A DNA stretch of 64,000 nt, taken from the NCBI GenBank assembly GCA_020746835.1, contig JAGPNK010000003.1:186001-250000 (forward strand), in the 5' to 3' direction. The position numbers and the translations under genes are program-made. The stretch is from Stachybotrys elegans (Eukaryota; Ascomycota; Sordariomycetes; Hypocreales; Stachybotryaceae). Shown here piece by piece: positions 11,887-24,411 of this stretch. The notes under the pieces were generated by a model, which had not been told where the DNA came from, did not search any database, and saw only the letters and a list, made by a program, of their open reading frames with translations. The stretch's first letter is position 1. Each line of letters begins with the position of its first letter.

Positions 11887-14800
11887 ATGAGTAATTCTGA
11901 ATCATCCCGCCCAATTCCCAAGATGGCTTCCGCCGCTGAACTCCAGGTCATCCCTACACCGAAACCACCAGATGAGCGACCATTCATCCTCGATGAAGTC
12001 ATTCGTCGTCGAGCGCTCGAAGTTGACCAGAGTCCTGTTCTCTGTCTGCCCAAACAGGGAGCTACAGACTTTGAAGAGCACACTGCGCTTGCCATTGATG
12101 GATATGTCGATGCTGCCGTGATGAGGCTGCGCCAGCTTGGCCTCGAGCCAGTTGTAAGTACACTTCTTCACATGATACTCGCCAGTGGAAAACTGACGCT
12201 GGCACTAGGACGCAACTCTCGAAACCCCTCCAGCCGTCGGCATCCTCGCCCATTCCGGCCTCTCTGTCCTGGTGGCCGTGTTTGGGCTCGGCCGGCTGGG
12301 ATATTCTTCCTTCATGATATCGACACGGTTGACCGGCGCCATCATCGGACAGCTTGTCGATATGGTGGATTGCAGCGCCGTGATTGTCGGTCCAGAGTTT
12401 CAGGCCACCGCCTTGGAGGCCAGAAATGGCCGCAATCTCAACATTCTGCCCTTACTGACACGCTCTGACTTTTACGGCGTAAACGCGCCCAAGTTCCAGC
12501 GCGTATACGACCCTAAACGGGAGAGCCAGAAGGCCGTGTTTGTGCTTCACTCATCGGGATCAACAGGGCTTCCCAAACCCATCTTCATGTCTCACGCGGC
12601 CTGCATCGAAGCACTTCCTTTCAGATTAAACATGCGGGGTCTAATCTGCACCCCCCTGTTCCACGCCAATGGACTGTTCCAGACATTTAGATCCATGTAC
12701 AACCGGGAGCCTCTTTACTATTGCAATTACTCGCTGCCGTTGACAGGGCAGAGTCTGATTGAAATGATCCAACACATCAAGCCAGACCTACTGCATGCTG
12801 TTCCTTACATCATAAAGCTTTTGGCAGACATTCCTGGTGGTGTCGATGCGCTTGCTACTCTCAAACTCATCCTGTTCACAGGAAGTAGTTGCCCCGACGA
12901 GCTGGGAGACAGACTGACCGAGAAGGGTGTTCATCTGGTGGCAAACTACGGCTCGTAAGTGAAGATGAGCCTGATCAGCCCTGAAACTAATCACTGGGAA
13001 CACAGAACCGAGACTGGCCCCATGATGAACTCCATTCGGCCTCGTGAGGACAAAGATTGGAACTACCTTCGGTTGCTTCCATCTGCAAAGCCATTTACAT
13101 GGATGGACGAGATAGCACCGAGATTGTTCGAGTGTGTGGCTCTCTCAGGGCTCAAGTCCAAACACAGATCCAACTCCGACAACCCCCCTGATTCGTTCAG
13201 AACTCGTGATCTCTTCACGGCACATCCGACGAGGGAAGGGCTTTGGAAATTCGTTTCTCGCCTTGACGACCGATTTAATCTCATTAATAGTGAAAAGGTG
13301 CTGCCTATTCCCATAGAAGGTGGCATACGACAATCACCATTGGTGAAAGAGGCTGTTGTTGTTGGCGAGGGCAAGACATATCCCGGCCTAATTGTTTTCA
13401 AGGCGGAAACCGCATCACACATGACAGACCCGGCGTTCTTGGAGGCCATCTGGCCTACAGTTGAAGCGGTCAACTCTAACGCAGAAACATTCTCCCGCAT
13501 CCCAAGGGAGCTCATTGCAGTCTTTCCACACGACACGCCGTACCCGCAGACTGATAAGGGGACCTTTATCAGGCGTGCCCTCTACCATCAATTCGAAAAG
13601 AAGATTGAAAGAATGTTTGACGAATACGAAGGAGGCCGCGGTGGATCGCTGAGGCACGAAGGAAACGAACTTGTTCAGTTCATCCTGGACCAATTCAAGG
13701 AGCAGTTTGGCATCGAGCTCCCATCCGGACAAACCGATTGCTTCGAGGCTGGCATAGACAGTCTACAGTGCATTCAGATTTGGAGTCTTCTCAAGCATAA
13801 GCTGGATTTGAATGGTCACCAATCTCAACTCAGCCGCAACGTCCTATACGAGACGGGAAACGCGGAGAGGCTCGCTAAGCACTTGGAACAGCTCAGAGCC
13901 GGGACGCTGGAGTCTCGCATGGACGAAAATGACCTGATGGAGAGCTTGATTGCAAAATACTCCATGATTGAGCCTTTTACCAGCGGGCCCCTTGAGACTC
14001 CAGACATGAGTTCTGTTGTAAGTAACCTCTTGGGTTTCCATCGAGTCTGCCACGATTATTGACATGGTTAGCTGCTCACTGGCGCAACGGGAGGCCTCGG
14101 TGCCCATATTCTTCATCAGCTAGCAACCTCTGCTGGAGTATCCACGATATGGGCACTTGTGCGAGCCAGCACGGGCGAAGGCGCCTCGGCTAGACTCAAG
14201 GAGGCTCTCGAAAGCCGAGGTCTGCGCTTGTCACCGGAGCAAAATGCCAAGATTGTGGTACTGCCTTGCGACCTTGGATTGGACACATTCGGAATCAGCT
14301 CGCAGGCCATGGTAGATGTACTGACGAGGCTTACTCACGTCATCCACTGCGCTTGGGCAGTGAACTTCAACATCCCAATCCGCAGTTTTGAGGCTCACCA
14401 TATCAAAGCTGTTCATAATCTGATACGCCTATGTCGATCAGTCAAGACACAGGACCCGGCTCAGTTCTATTTTTGCTCATCCGTTTCAGCTGCTTCGCAG
14501 TCTCCACGCCCAGGCAGTGTGGAGGAATGTCCAGTCCAGTCACCATCTTTCAGCCAAAATACAGGATACGCCCGGTCAAAGTACGTGGCAGAGCACATCA
14601 CCCGCAATGCAATGGCGCTCGGCATCCCGGCCAGGGTGTTGCGTTTGGGGCAGCTGACAGGTGACACCAAAACGGGTAAATGGAATATCAAGGAGGGAAT
14701 ACCGATGATGATACAGACTGCTCTCGACTTGGGCGTTCTGCCCGCTCTGGATGAGGTAACAGCCTTCTGTGAAAGTGTATTGCCATACCTAACTCTTCAT

Positions 14801-15276
14801 AGGAAATGTCATGGCTTCCCATGGATTCTGCCGCGGCAACAGTCCTCGAACTGACAAGGCTCGATTCCGCCGGCAATCTCCCGATGCTGGGACTCAACAA
14901 TCCCGAACTCGTCTACAACATTGTTAACCCTACTGAGTTTCACTGGACGCGGGATATGTTGCCTCTCCTGTCACAGTCGGGCCTTGTATTTGAGCCCGTT
15001 TCACTGGATGTGTGGCTCCAGAAGTTACACCATGCGGAAGCAACATCCGCCAGACTGCCAATGATCAAACTTGTCAAGTGGCTTGAGAGCGAATATGGCA
15101 AGCCGCATGAGAATAGGAGTGATAGACTATTTTACACAACGGAGTTAACTCGAAAGTGTAGCAAAACGTTGGATAAGGGTTTGAGGACTATGGATGTCCA
15201 GTTTGTCAAGCAGATGGTTGACAGTCTGAAGATGGATTGGGCAGCAGCAGAAGCGGCAGCGGCATCGGCTGCTTAA
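11887..15276 (+). CDS. NRPS-like adenylate-forming reductase (A-T-R)
   Basis: Activates a carboxylic acid with ATP, loads it on a phosphopantetheine arm and releases it as aldehyde or alcohol using NAD(P)H; such enzymes act in secondary metabolism. Five exons fit exactly: 11887-12153, 12209-12954, 13006-14017, 14072-14755 and 14803-15276 (1060 aa, the usual size). Adenylation domain: A3 loop VLHSSGSTGLPKP, A4 TPLFHANGLF, A5 NYGSTETGP (spanning intron 2). Carrier: CFEAGIDSLQ with the phosphopantetheine Ser. Reductase: Rossmann LLTGATGGLGAHI and catalytic YARSKYVAEH. There is no condensation domain, so it is not a peptide synthetase. In-frame codons upstream of 11887 contain no ATG. Its only close partner is the divergent GH43 gene; no PKS, P450 or other tailoring gene is adjacent. 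The substrate cannot be assigned. Confidence 0.93.
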
Positions 15277-15346
15277 ATAGGAACAACCACAGGCACCTCA
15301 GAGGGAATGATGAACGATGAAATGAAGAGAACTTATGGCATCATAA

Positions 15347-15352
15347 AATAAA
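15347..15352 (+). terminator. Probable poly(A) signal of the A-T-R gene
   Basis: AATAAA lies about 70 bp downstream of the reductase stop codon, in an A-rich stretch. Motif and position only. Confidence 0.35.
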
Positions 15353-15824
15353 TTTAACAGATCCTAAGACTGGTATTTCTTGGGTATTCCTTTGATGCAA
15401 ATCTAGATCATTTATTCTACCATCATACGTACAGCCTCATCGCATTGGTGCGTGACCAGGCCAAGACAGCTCCGTGCACTCTCACTGTAGGTTAGTAAAG
15501 TCTTCGGGTGGTTGGGCTTCGCCACATTACTTGCCTGCCGTCGGGATGGCTGTTGCTGGCAGAAGCGCCTAGTGCAGGGTGCTACTCCACGAGCTTGTGT
15601 GTGGGAGCAAAACTTCTATGTTTCTACAGATGGCTCCTGCCTTGCTGCCATTGTTTTCTCATTAACATTTTTAGGCTGTCGTCAGTGGATTCAGATTCGT
15701 AGATAAGAATGCACGACAGCCGAGAAGAAAGATGAATTGGAAGCAAGGGAGAATAGAATACCGAAACAGAGAAATAATGAATATGTAAAACCGGTAAATT
15801 AGTCCATTACACTACCAATAATAA
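15353..15824. other. Intergenic
   Basis: No gene recognised. Short overlapping frames around 15508-15706 lack support. Confidence 0.4.
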
Positions 15825-15952
15825 AGACCAAGAGTATAACGCCTCTCGAGTACGGAGTACGTAAAGCAGAGTTGGCTGGTATAAGGATAGCTTCTCGTTG
15901 TATCTGGCTGCCGTCAGGAACTCATACTCTAGAGGCATTATACTCTTGGTCT
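15825..15952. repeat. MITE-like element with ~30-bp terminal inverted repeats
   Basis: The left end begins AGACCAAGAGTATAACGCCT and the right end, read on the minus strand, begins AGACCAAGAGTATAATGCCT. The match continues through about 30 bp with only a few differences, mostly C/T. The whole unit is 128 bp and has no coding capacity, as expected for a miniature inverted-repeat element. The C/T differences between arms would fit RIP-type or deamination decay. I could not define a clear target-site duplication. Confidence 0.6.
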
Positions 15953-16076
15953 AAGAAATTCATAGAAACCCAATACAACGAGTTACTATCTTTGTACAAG
16001 CCAACGGGATTGATCATCCGACAAATCGCCAGTTGTGTGATCACCTCGAATACTCGGGAGGTCAAAGTCAGTCAAC

Positions 16077-16165
16077 CTTAGGCCTGGGACCCCGTTAGCT
16101 CTGGCATGCAGAATGCGCCTGTGCACTAGTCTGCATGAGAGAGCTGACAGGGCCACAGGCCTAAG
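16077..16165. repeat. 36-bp imperfect inverted repeat (hairpin)
   Basis: The left arm 16077-16112 starts CTTAGGCCTG. The right arm 16130-16165, read in reverse complement, starts the same way. The arms agree at 30 of 36 positions around a 17-nt loop. It lies 125 bp from the MITE-like element and may be a second, unrelated short element or the end of a larger one. Confidence 0.6.
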
Positions 16166-16337
16166 CCCCCCTCAAGCACCTGTATTATGTATCCTTTCGA
16201 AACGTTATGTTGATAGCGGGCGCGGGGCATGCATTCTCAACCAGGCTGATCCTGGAGTATTACTCCGATTGACACAAGTTTCGGCTAAGAAGATGCAGGG
16301 TGCTAAGGGCAACGCATGTCGTTTCCTGCCTTATTCT

Positions 16338-17480
16338 TCACTTCTTTCGTGGTCGCCCGGGTGTCTTTTTACCGCATGATTGCAAATGGTTTTGAATGTC
16401 GCCCGTGACCTTTCCACACTCACATTGGTAGGCGAGGTCTCCGACACAGTTGCCGTCGACATGTGATCGAAATTTGTCTTTGCGAGAGAAACGTCTACCG
16501 CACCGGCATCCGTAAACGCCCATGCCATGTTCAGGGACTGTCTTGATATGACGAATGAATTCTTTGGAGCGTTTGAAGCGAGCAGTCGGCTTACAATAGC
16601 ACTGATAGGGTCGCGAGGAATCTAACCGCTCTGGCCGATGCCGGTCGAGGATGTGCTTCCTGTGGTTGAACAATTAGCAGTCATACGGCAGAGAACGAGA
16701 ATATTTGACTTGCATGAAACACTCGGCTTCGTCAAATTGTAAGCCTAAGCACAGCTTACAAGAGTAAACAGGCTGTAGATATGCCGTCGACTGACTGGGA
16801 CTTGCGGAATTCGATGGTTTTGGTTGCGATTGAGAAGATCCCGTGGGTGATAAGCGGCAAGGAGATGGAGAAACGGCGGCTTTCTCAGACGGTATGTGAA
16901 AATAATGAGCTGCTATCTCATTGTCGATGCCGTCTGATGGCGGCGACAGGAGAGAAGTGGAGGAAGATCCAGGGCTCTCCCTTGAGCTTGGCGTGGGGGC
17001 ATATTCAATGACTTCTGGTGGCGAGTAGCTGAAAAAGTCGTTACGAGTGGCAGTTCTGTCAAGCATCGCAGAGAGAGCACCATTTCGTAAGGGCACATCG
17101 ACAAGGTACCAAGCGATGTCTAGGTGATCGCACCCAAGTAGGATATCTTGATCGTCTTCATGAATTGCGAAACAACCGGCATTAAGCAGCCGGCACTAAG
17201 CAGCGCTGCCGCAAGAGGTGAGGCGAGGGAGAGTCACTTGTGCGCCTCCGTACTGGGAGGGAATGCTTGTCTCAATGTCAAGGGCAGATGGCTGGATCGG
17301 CGGCGCGGTTAGTTCAGGTTCAGAATACGTGGAATGAGCCAGATCAATAGAGAAGGCCACACATACATTCGCCAAGGTTCGGCATTGAGGCCGCGAGTCT
17401 TGAGGCCGATGGCTAATGGGCGATGGAGGTGATGAAGGTGCAGCCTTCTCATCCCAAATAGGCTCCGCCAGCGTGAACAT
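16338..17480 (-). CDS. Putative C2H2-type zinc-finger protein with AT-hook
   Basis: Probable nuclear DNA-binding protein of unknown target. My model has four exons, 17480-17367, 17291-17238, 17195-16723 and 16659-16338 (320 aa), all in frame. Splice sites are GTATGT with a CTAAC branch, a short 42-nt intron (GTGACT), and a weaker GTGTTT donor for the last intron. The middle part is Ser/Pro-rich. The C-terminal half holds Cys/His pairs: CKLC followed by HILDRH across the last junction, then CYCKP, CRCGRRFSRKDKFRSH (a good finger) and CECGKV. The protein ends KTPGRPRKK, an AT-hook-like motif. An acidic patch (IHEDDQDILLGCDHL) lies in exon 3. The last donor is the weakest part of the model; a different junction would alter about ten residues. 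Confidence 0.55.
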
Positions 17481-18727
17481 TTGACACTCAAGTCCTGCAG
17501 GTACATGTAAGCAAGGGCACTTTTTCTAATTGGCCCTATTTATTTTAAAATGGAGATGCGACAAAGGCTCAGCCCTGTATGCCGGCCATGTTTTTTGACC
17601 ATGAATCCTGCCAGGTCGTCCGACCTGGGGGCCAATGAGGAAAATGGCCCTCAGGCTCCAAATTGCACGGTATGAGGCACCCGCGTCATCTTGACCGAAT
17701 CACGCTGAAATATTGAAATGTACTCGACTGAACACGTGGTGTGTCCGGACTGCGTGGGCTTGTCCAATCAGTAAAATGGCCCTTGACGATATCCTGGCGA
17801 ACGACATGATGAAAGCCTCGTCTTAGATAAGAAAAGACAGGAAGCCGCTGTGATGAATGCTGAAGATCGAAATTGTGACACGCATCATCGAGATGCCTGC
17901 CTTTCTTTCTCAGCATGGTGAGAGTTCACGTACAAATAGACGTGTTGTTACCATTAGTCTTTCAATGATTCTGGCATTCCTCTCTTCTTTGCACCAGCAC
18001 GCAAATTGATACAGTCTATCGCTCTTGTTTCGTATTCTCGACGACTGCCTTCAGAATGAGTGACTCCCAAGGCAAGAATTCTTGCGCAGGTATAACCATC
18101 ATTGCTCTATACGAGCTTATAACTAACACGGTGGAGAGGAAGCTCCTACAAATTACCAAATGTCCAGATGGTTGCTGGAGACGGGAAAAGAAGGTCCGTG
18201 GAATCAAATCGCATGTAAAGATGGCGGGTTGCGCCCCAATGCCATTCGGGGGTTTGGCAATCATGGATCTCAAGACACATCGAGGGCTGTGGCAGGTTCT
18301 GCCGTGACGGGAAGCTCCAAGTCGTCACGATAGGCTTTGGACACATAGGGTCAGGTACATGACCAGTTTGGCTGAAGGATAGTAAAGCAATTATCAACGT
18401 CCTTGTTTGTGTTCTGGGAGTTTGGAGATTGCAGTGAGGGGCAATTTTGGTGATAGGATGATTCTTCCCTTCGACGGGCAATAAACGTTTGGTTCCTGAG
18501 CTAACATGGCCTCGCGGGCCATCTGCCATCTCACCCACACGGCCCCATTAGTTGGCGGTGAGCAGATCCCACTCGTGGCTCAAATGCATCTACGTGCGAC
18601 GTGCGCCAGCTGTTCCTGCAGCTGAGGATAGCGGTAGAAGGCGTTCGAGAGATCCAAGGTCATCTTGATTATTAACTGTGTTGGCATCTATACGTGACTC
18701 GGCCCAGTATGCTCAACAGCCAGTAAT
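17481..18727. other. 1.2-kb intergenic region
   Basis: No recognised gene. A minus-strand TATA-like ATAAATAG near 17530 may belong to the zinc-finger gene. Frames at 18016-18538 (-) have no domain or start support. Confidence 0.4.
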
Positions 18728-20433
18728 TCATGCATCGAGCTTCGCCATGGGAACCTCGGTCGCTTGGTCTTTCTCTGCCGTCGGCTCCTCGGTCAAACCG
18801 TGCTTGTCAACAGCAGGAGTGTTTTCTGGTACGTAGTCGACTTTATCCTCAACCTTCCAGATCGATATCGCAGCCGGGATCAGACTGACAGTCCACAGAA
18901 CAACATTGATGACGGTGGTATAGAAGGGAGAGAAGCGGCTGCATCGTCATCAGTACATGTCGCGAATACCATATCGACTCCCAACGTACCTGCTGCCAAT
19001 GCCGAAAGATGCGCACTGGCCCCAGCTCTCCACACCGCGGAGGAGACCCGTCGTCCTGCTCAGCTCCATGGTTCCGTCGCCCATGGTGCCGACGAGGAAG
19101 TAGAGATAGTTCTGGACTAGGTTGCCGGTTGTCTGAAGCATGATGTACGCTCCGAAGGCACGTCCGAAGCCTGGCGAGTTCCAGTCCAAGTAGTCTGGGC
19201 GCCGTTGCTCAAACCCGTGCTGGACAATCATGATCCAGATCCAAAGCAGCGTGAACAGGCCGCAGGAGAAAACAAAGCCGGCTCGGATGCGCGTTTTTAC
19301 ACTAAGACGGCTGGAATCGAGGAAGATGCCGAAAAGGACGCAGGCGAGTGTTCCAGTGATGGCGGAGAGAAAAGAGGCCAATGCACGAGATCTGACAGTA
19401 AAGTACAGGGTCATGTATGTGGAGGCATATCCCTAGTCGTTCGTTAACAGAATTTTCTTGCTGAATGGGTTGATGGCCATAGGTTACCCAGTAGAACCAG
19501 CAGGTGAAGAAGATGGGCAGAAGGTAGCGGATGCGAGGTGAAATCGCACACTTCCACAGCTTGCGCAGCTGCACCTTGACCGACGTCTTGGGCTCCACGG
19601 CGATGGGCGTGCCATCGGAGCGCTGTGCCTTGTGCGGCTCTGACAAGAGAAAGGCGAACGGGAAGGCACAAGCTTGCATAACAATGAAGACGAGCAGGGT
19701 CACGTAGGAAACCCGGCCACCCGTGGAGCGGTTGGCGTTGAGCCCGAGGTTGATGGCACCTCCAATAAGCTGCATTGCCTGTCAACCATCATGTACGCCC
19801 GTGGGAAAGAAACGACGACGTACCTGGCCACTGTTCTTGAAGCCCAGCCAGAGAGCGAGGTAGCGGCCGCGCTTGGCATGCTGGGGGTAGGAGAGGACAA
19901 TGGCGCCCTCGGCAGCCCAGTAGAGACCGGCGCTGATGCCGCAAAAAGCAGCTCCAACGAGGACAAACCATCTTTGCGCGGGTCAGCCGTGCCCGTTGCG
20001 CATCCATCTTGTCGTGTACTTACTCGGTGCCGTAGCGGTTGTTCTGGTAGAGGGCAGCACTGTAGATGCAGAATCCCACTGTTCCAGCGATGAGTGTCTT
20101 CTTGACGCCGATCCAGTTGATGAATACGGGAGACATGACACAGAAAGTGCCCATGAGGGCAAAGACGAGCGAGTTTCCGGCATTCACCTGCAGCCAGGTC
20201 GGTCAGTCAACAGCAACAAGCTCCACACGCTACATGGCGAGACTCACCAGATACGGCTCAAGGGCACCTCCAGCGCCCAGGGAGTTGTTTGCATTCTGTT
20301 GCACCAGTCAGCCACCGGCTTCAAAACGAGAGGGCGGTGGCACGCATACCCATAGACCAGGTGCGAGGAGCGCAATCACTCCCGCAATGATCATCTGCGC
20401 CAGGACGCTTCGAAAGAAGGACTGTTTCGCCAT
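18728..20433 (-). CDS. UNC93-like (DUF895) multi-pass membrane protein, MFS superfamily
   Basis: Polytopic membrane protein of the fungal UNC-93-like/DUF895 family, a branch of the major facilitator superfamily; transported substrate unknown. Seven exons join in phase: 20433-20350, 20295-20248, 20187-20024, 19971-19824, 19778-19488, 19432-18990 and 18938-18728 (462 aa). Family landmarks are NAGNSLVFALMG, GISAGLYWAAEGAIVLSYP, KRGRYLALWLGFKNSGQ and GGAINLGLNANRSTGG in the first half, and LRGVESWGQCASFGIGSS near the end. The C-terminal tail (KVEDKVDYVPENTPAVDKHG) is hydrophilic and cytoplasmic. About eleven hydrophobic segments are visible. Neighbours give no hint of the substrate. Confidence 0.9.
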
Positions 20434-21418
20434 GGTGAAAACGTGTCTGCAAAAATCCTGAAAGGTTTCTTTGCGCCACGCCACGTTGGATAGGGACCAA
20501 GGTTGAATTTTATCAACGTCTAGGAAAATTGCCAAAATATTTTGCAACAGCGTGTGGTGCCAAGATGTCGAAGCCTCCACCGGTGAGGATCCGGCACTAA
20601 CAGCTGGGCACGGCAGCAGCGCGGCGGCCAGTTTCGGTGCTATCGCTCCGGGCAAGATTGCACACTGTCGGATGCAAATTGCGCAATGCCCGCCTCCTCC
20701 CGGATCCAGACTCGCCGACCCACTTCCTCGTTTAACTTTTCGTTCAACTTTCTGCTGGGCACAGGGGAAGGTTGCCTACCTCCATGGCGACGGACTGAAG
20801 TTCACCTAGGACTCAGGAGGGGTAATGTGAGCCGGCAGCGGGCTCTGCAGAGTCGATGCAGCGGCGTCTGGGTGGGCATGGACAAAGATATATGACTGAC
20901 TCCACGGCGAAGTTCTCACCGCTCACACACCTGTCCTCGTTCCGGATTCTTCCCATGGAGCCACTGCACATCTATCCCTAGCAACAACCAATCGGCAAGG
21001 TGTAGGCACACCCTTTACTTTCTGCATGATCCAGGTGTCGCAGCTGAGTCTGATGTCCCCCGCAGCAAAGAATCTTGGCAAACGAACTCGGCCAGAATTT
21101 TACAGGGACAAAAATGAGGCACAGCCCAGCCAAGCCAGGTACATCTTATTGTCGCTGGATTGGATTGATTGACAGGTGTTTGTATTCTTGCCAACGTCAC
21201 AAGCACGGCTCACAGATGTGCGTAGGCCCAAACAAATAACCCCTCAGGAAATCCTACGATAAGATCACGAACAGCTAGGGCTCACTAAGATGTGACACAG
21301 GCAATTGGGTAATTATTGAGAGTGATAAAACCTGTATCCAGCCAACCCATTGTTGCTCAGGGAGACTTGACACTGGGCAGCGTTGCCCAGCCCCGAAGAA
21401 AACGAGCAAGCAAACGCC
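20434..21418. other. 1-kb intergenic region
   Basis: Promoter side of the UNC93-like gene and 3' side of the next gene. No coding sequence supported. Confidence 0.4.
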
Positions 21419-23613
21419 TTAAACCGTATTGCCTGGCTGATTTGTCGGAACCGGGCCTTCAATGGGACCACCCAGCGTCATTTGCTGAACCATATCAGGC
21501 AGAGATGGCGAGAGCTCTTTATCCACGTCGTCTCCTGTCGCCTCCTCCTTCTCATGCAAGACATTCCCGTCCGCAAGGTCATCGCTGCCGGCATCGACTT
21601 CTCTTGCCATCTCCTCGTTGGGGTGGCTGCTGGGAGAGTTGTCCGTTTGCACCCCATCCTCCGAGCTTGCACTGTTGCTGGCATAACTTGTCGCACTGCC
21701 GTTATCCAATGTGTGTTGTTCGTTCGCCGGTTCGCCGTTATTGGCATTGACGTCATCGTGGTTGCTGGGCGATATCCAATCCAATTCCAGGTCCTCATAC
21801 TCATAGACCGGAACCGTTTTGTATTCACGCTCTTCCCAGTATTGTGGTAGTATATGCTCAGCAAGAAGATCTAGGAATCTTGGAAACGGTGAAACCGGTT
21901 CAATATGCTCAGCCTTGGATAATGTGAATTCAGCAAATTGTAGACCATCCATGTAGGAATATTTTCGGAATTCCGTATCAACATCCCAAAGCATTGGGCC
22001 GATATTGAAAGTGGTCTCAATTGATCTACAGTGTCCATTCACGAGGTCCTGGACTGCTTCTGGGAAGCCATCAAGCACAACTAGAAAACAGCAGATTAGT
22101 ATATATATCGTGATAGACATGTCAAGCAAGATCACGGCCAAGAACTTACAGCAGCCATTATCCTGTTTCTCAGTATACCAATGTCTCCTGAATCGCGGAT
22201 CTGTCCCCTCGTTTATTCTTGTGGCAACCTGTTGCCAGATAGCTGTACGTTGAATGATATTTTGAAAGATGTCCGTGCATTGTTCATGTGCCGGACCCGC
22301 ATCGAGGATGAGTTTGAAAGACTGCTCGGGCATGCCAGCCATGCGAAGTTCCAGAACTTCCATAATCCACATGGCTAGAGAGTGAGTCAGCTTCCAGGAA
22401 GGTCTTCCACGCTCTCGCTCGGGAAGCCGGGACTGCTCCTCCCAATTCAACTCGTGTTGGGCGCCCCCATTTCTCTGTTTGTGCAAGGAGTCTGGAAGAC
22501 AGTTCTCCACATGTCCGCGCGGCGCTCAATACGAAGATGTCGATTCTCCTGACAATATTCAATGAGCCCATGCCCATGAGTTTCGGGCATAGATACAGAT
22601 ATTGAGTGTTCATTGAGATGAATCCTGCGTAGGTGCCTTCGGAAGTGAATTGGGAATTGAGATAGGAATTTTATAGCCGCTGCGGCTGCAGAGAAACGAT
22701 ATTTCCCTTCTGTGTACTGAGTATGACCGTCTAAATCTCTATAGCGCGGCCTTTCCCAGTGCTCCTCGGTCTGCTTTATTGAATAAATAAATGGCCGTAA
22801 TTCTTCATTCTTCGGGCCAGGGGGGATATAACACCATGTAGGGTATTTCTTTAGGTAGGGTAGCAGCCGAGCAGGAGCCCAGTGCTCATGGTCCTTGTGA
22901 TAGAAGTGAACATTAGGATCGGCTGGGTACCAGTGTTGAGGAAAGGTGTTGTATTTCAGCGCGAGCTCATAAACTCTGAGAATGGTCCGGTGTATATATG
23001 AGCGTGGAGGGCCCCAGTCGTTCCGCTCCCTTTTGGGAACTACAGTGCGGTCGTTGGAAAGGACTGCTCTGAGAAAGCTTTCTGCCCGGGGGAACTCCTG
23101 AATGGCTTCCTCTAAGATAGCTTCGGTGAAACCGCATAGGACAGTGTCGGATTCATCCTCTTCAACGTAAGGGATCGGCGGCTCGTCTAGTTGGCCCTGT
23201 TGATCTTGTTGGCCTTGCTGAGCCTGTTGGTGTTGGTCGTCGTCGTCGTCCTCCTCATTATCGTCGTCTTCGTCTTCGTCGTCCCTTCCTCGAAGGACTT
23301 CAGCCGGAGTCCAAACGCGGGAATATAGAGAAAAGTGCGTACAAGCAGCTTTGACACGCATTTCGTCAGAGTAGTCGGCCGCAAAATGGATAATGTTGAC
23401 ATTTAGCGCAAGTCCATGCGTCTCATGTGCCACTTGTTTGCATGTGAGCCGTAAGGCGTGATCAATAGGTTGCTTGGCACCATTGCGATCGCGAGCCTCC
23501 AATTTGCGTGTCTTGAAGTTGTAGACATAGCCGCCATCTTCAATGAAGTAGGCATCGTATATGGCGCGGCGAACCTCACCCGGAAGATCTAGGAAGATCC
23601 TCTGGGGAGCCAT
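21419..23613 (-). CDS. Uncharacterised fungal protein with 2EXR/F-box-like N-terminus and acidic/Gln-rich linker
   Basis: I do not recognise a firm family. Three exons join in frame, 23613-22452, 22374-22150 and 22080-21419, giving 682 aa. The N-terminus MAPQRIFLDLPGEVRRAIYD resembles the start of fungal F-box or 2EXR-type proteins (hydrophobic-Pro-x-Glu-[IV]R), often adaptor-like. Residues about 105-140 are a low-complexity run of Asp/Glu then Gln (encoded by GAC/GAG and CAG/CAA repeats). The middle is a conserved-looking block with many Trp, Tyr and His (GPPRSYIHRTILRVYELALK; RFSAAAAAIKFLSQFPIHFR; RHLRRIHLNEHSISV). The last 150 residues are hydrophilic and acidic. Intron 2 (GTAAGT...TTTCTAG) is strong; intron 1 (GTTGAA donor) is inferred from frame and a CTGAC branch. 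Confidence 0.7.
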
Positions 23614-24411
23614 AATGAAGGCGGCGGGCGGTGGATGACAGAGGCGATCAGGTGTGGCGATGATGATTAAAACCGCCGGTCGGTTGTGGTGGGGAGAGAA
23701 GCAAAATTCGGGAAGCGAAAGTGGAAACGGACCTGGAGCGGTTAGGTCTTTAAGTAGAAGAGGAGGGCTAGGCTACGTACCAGTGGGCTCTGAATAAGGT
23801 TCCTCGTCGGGCCGAGCAGAGGGGAATCAAGAGCGAAGAGCGAGGCAAAGTGACACGACACTGTGACTCATTGCCAGCCACATGCAATTAAGCTCGGGTC
23901 GATGCGCGCGCTAGTCCTTCATTTCCGTCCTTCTTGGTCCCAAGGAATGCTTCTCTCTTCCAATGTCTGCTTTTTGCTGAATGCAACCAGCAGAGGTGGC
24001 AGAAGTGGGCGGGAGACGCCGGGTCGTATGTCGCAGGTGTCATATGTGTCTCATTCGCATAGCCGTATAGCCGCATAGTCGCATGTGTCGCAGATATCGC
24101 CGTATATAGGTATCCGTAGGTATGATAGCAATTGTGAAGTAGAAATGGTTTTTTCACCAATGCCTTTTCAAAAGCTGGTGAGGGAGGCACCTAATCATCG
24201 GCTGACTCGAAGCCAGCCTCATAGGCGACCATTCGCCCCAGAGTTGGGACCAATAAGCCAGGGCATGGCTCGTTTTTATGATGTAGTAGGTGCGTCCAGT
24301 GTGGAAAAAAGAACAATAGTATATGCGAACAATAGTGGCCTTGCTACCCGCAGGACCAAAGAACAGTGTCAAACAATGAAGGGATCGTCAGACTGTAGCA
24401 TACAATATATA
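23614..24411. other. 0.8-kb intergenic region
   Basis: Upstream of the 2EXR/F-box-like gene and downstream of the intron-dense locus. Around 24040-24110 short GCATAG/GTATAG-like units recur imperfectly. No gene seen. Confidence 0.4.

Noticed and set aside
18016..18538. Minus-strand frames of 85-130 codons
   Set aside because: Overlapping frames without ATG-anchored motifs or splice sites.
23228..23284. GTC/CTC trinucleotide repeat considered as a non-coding microsatellite
   Set aside because: It lies in frame inside the 2EXR/F-box-like gene and encodes its Asp/Glu run.
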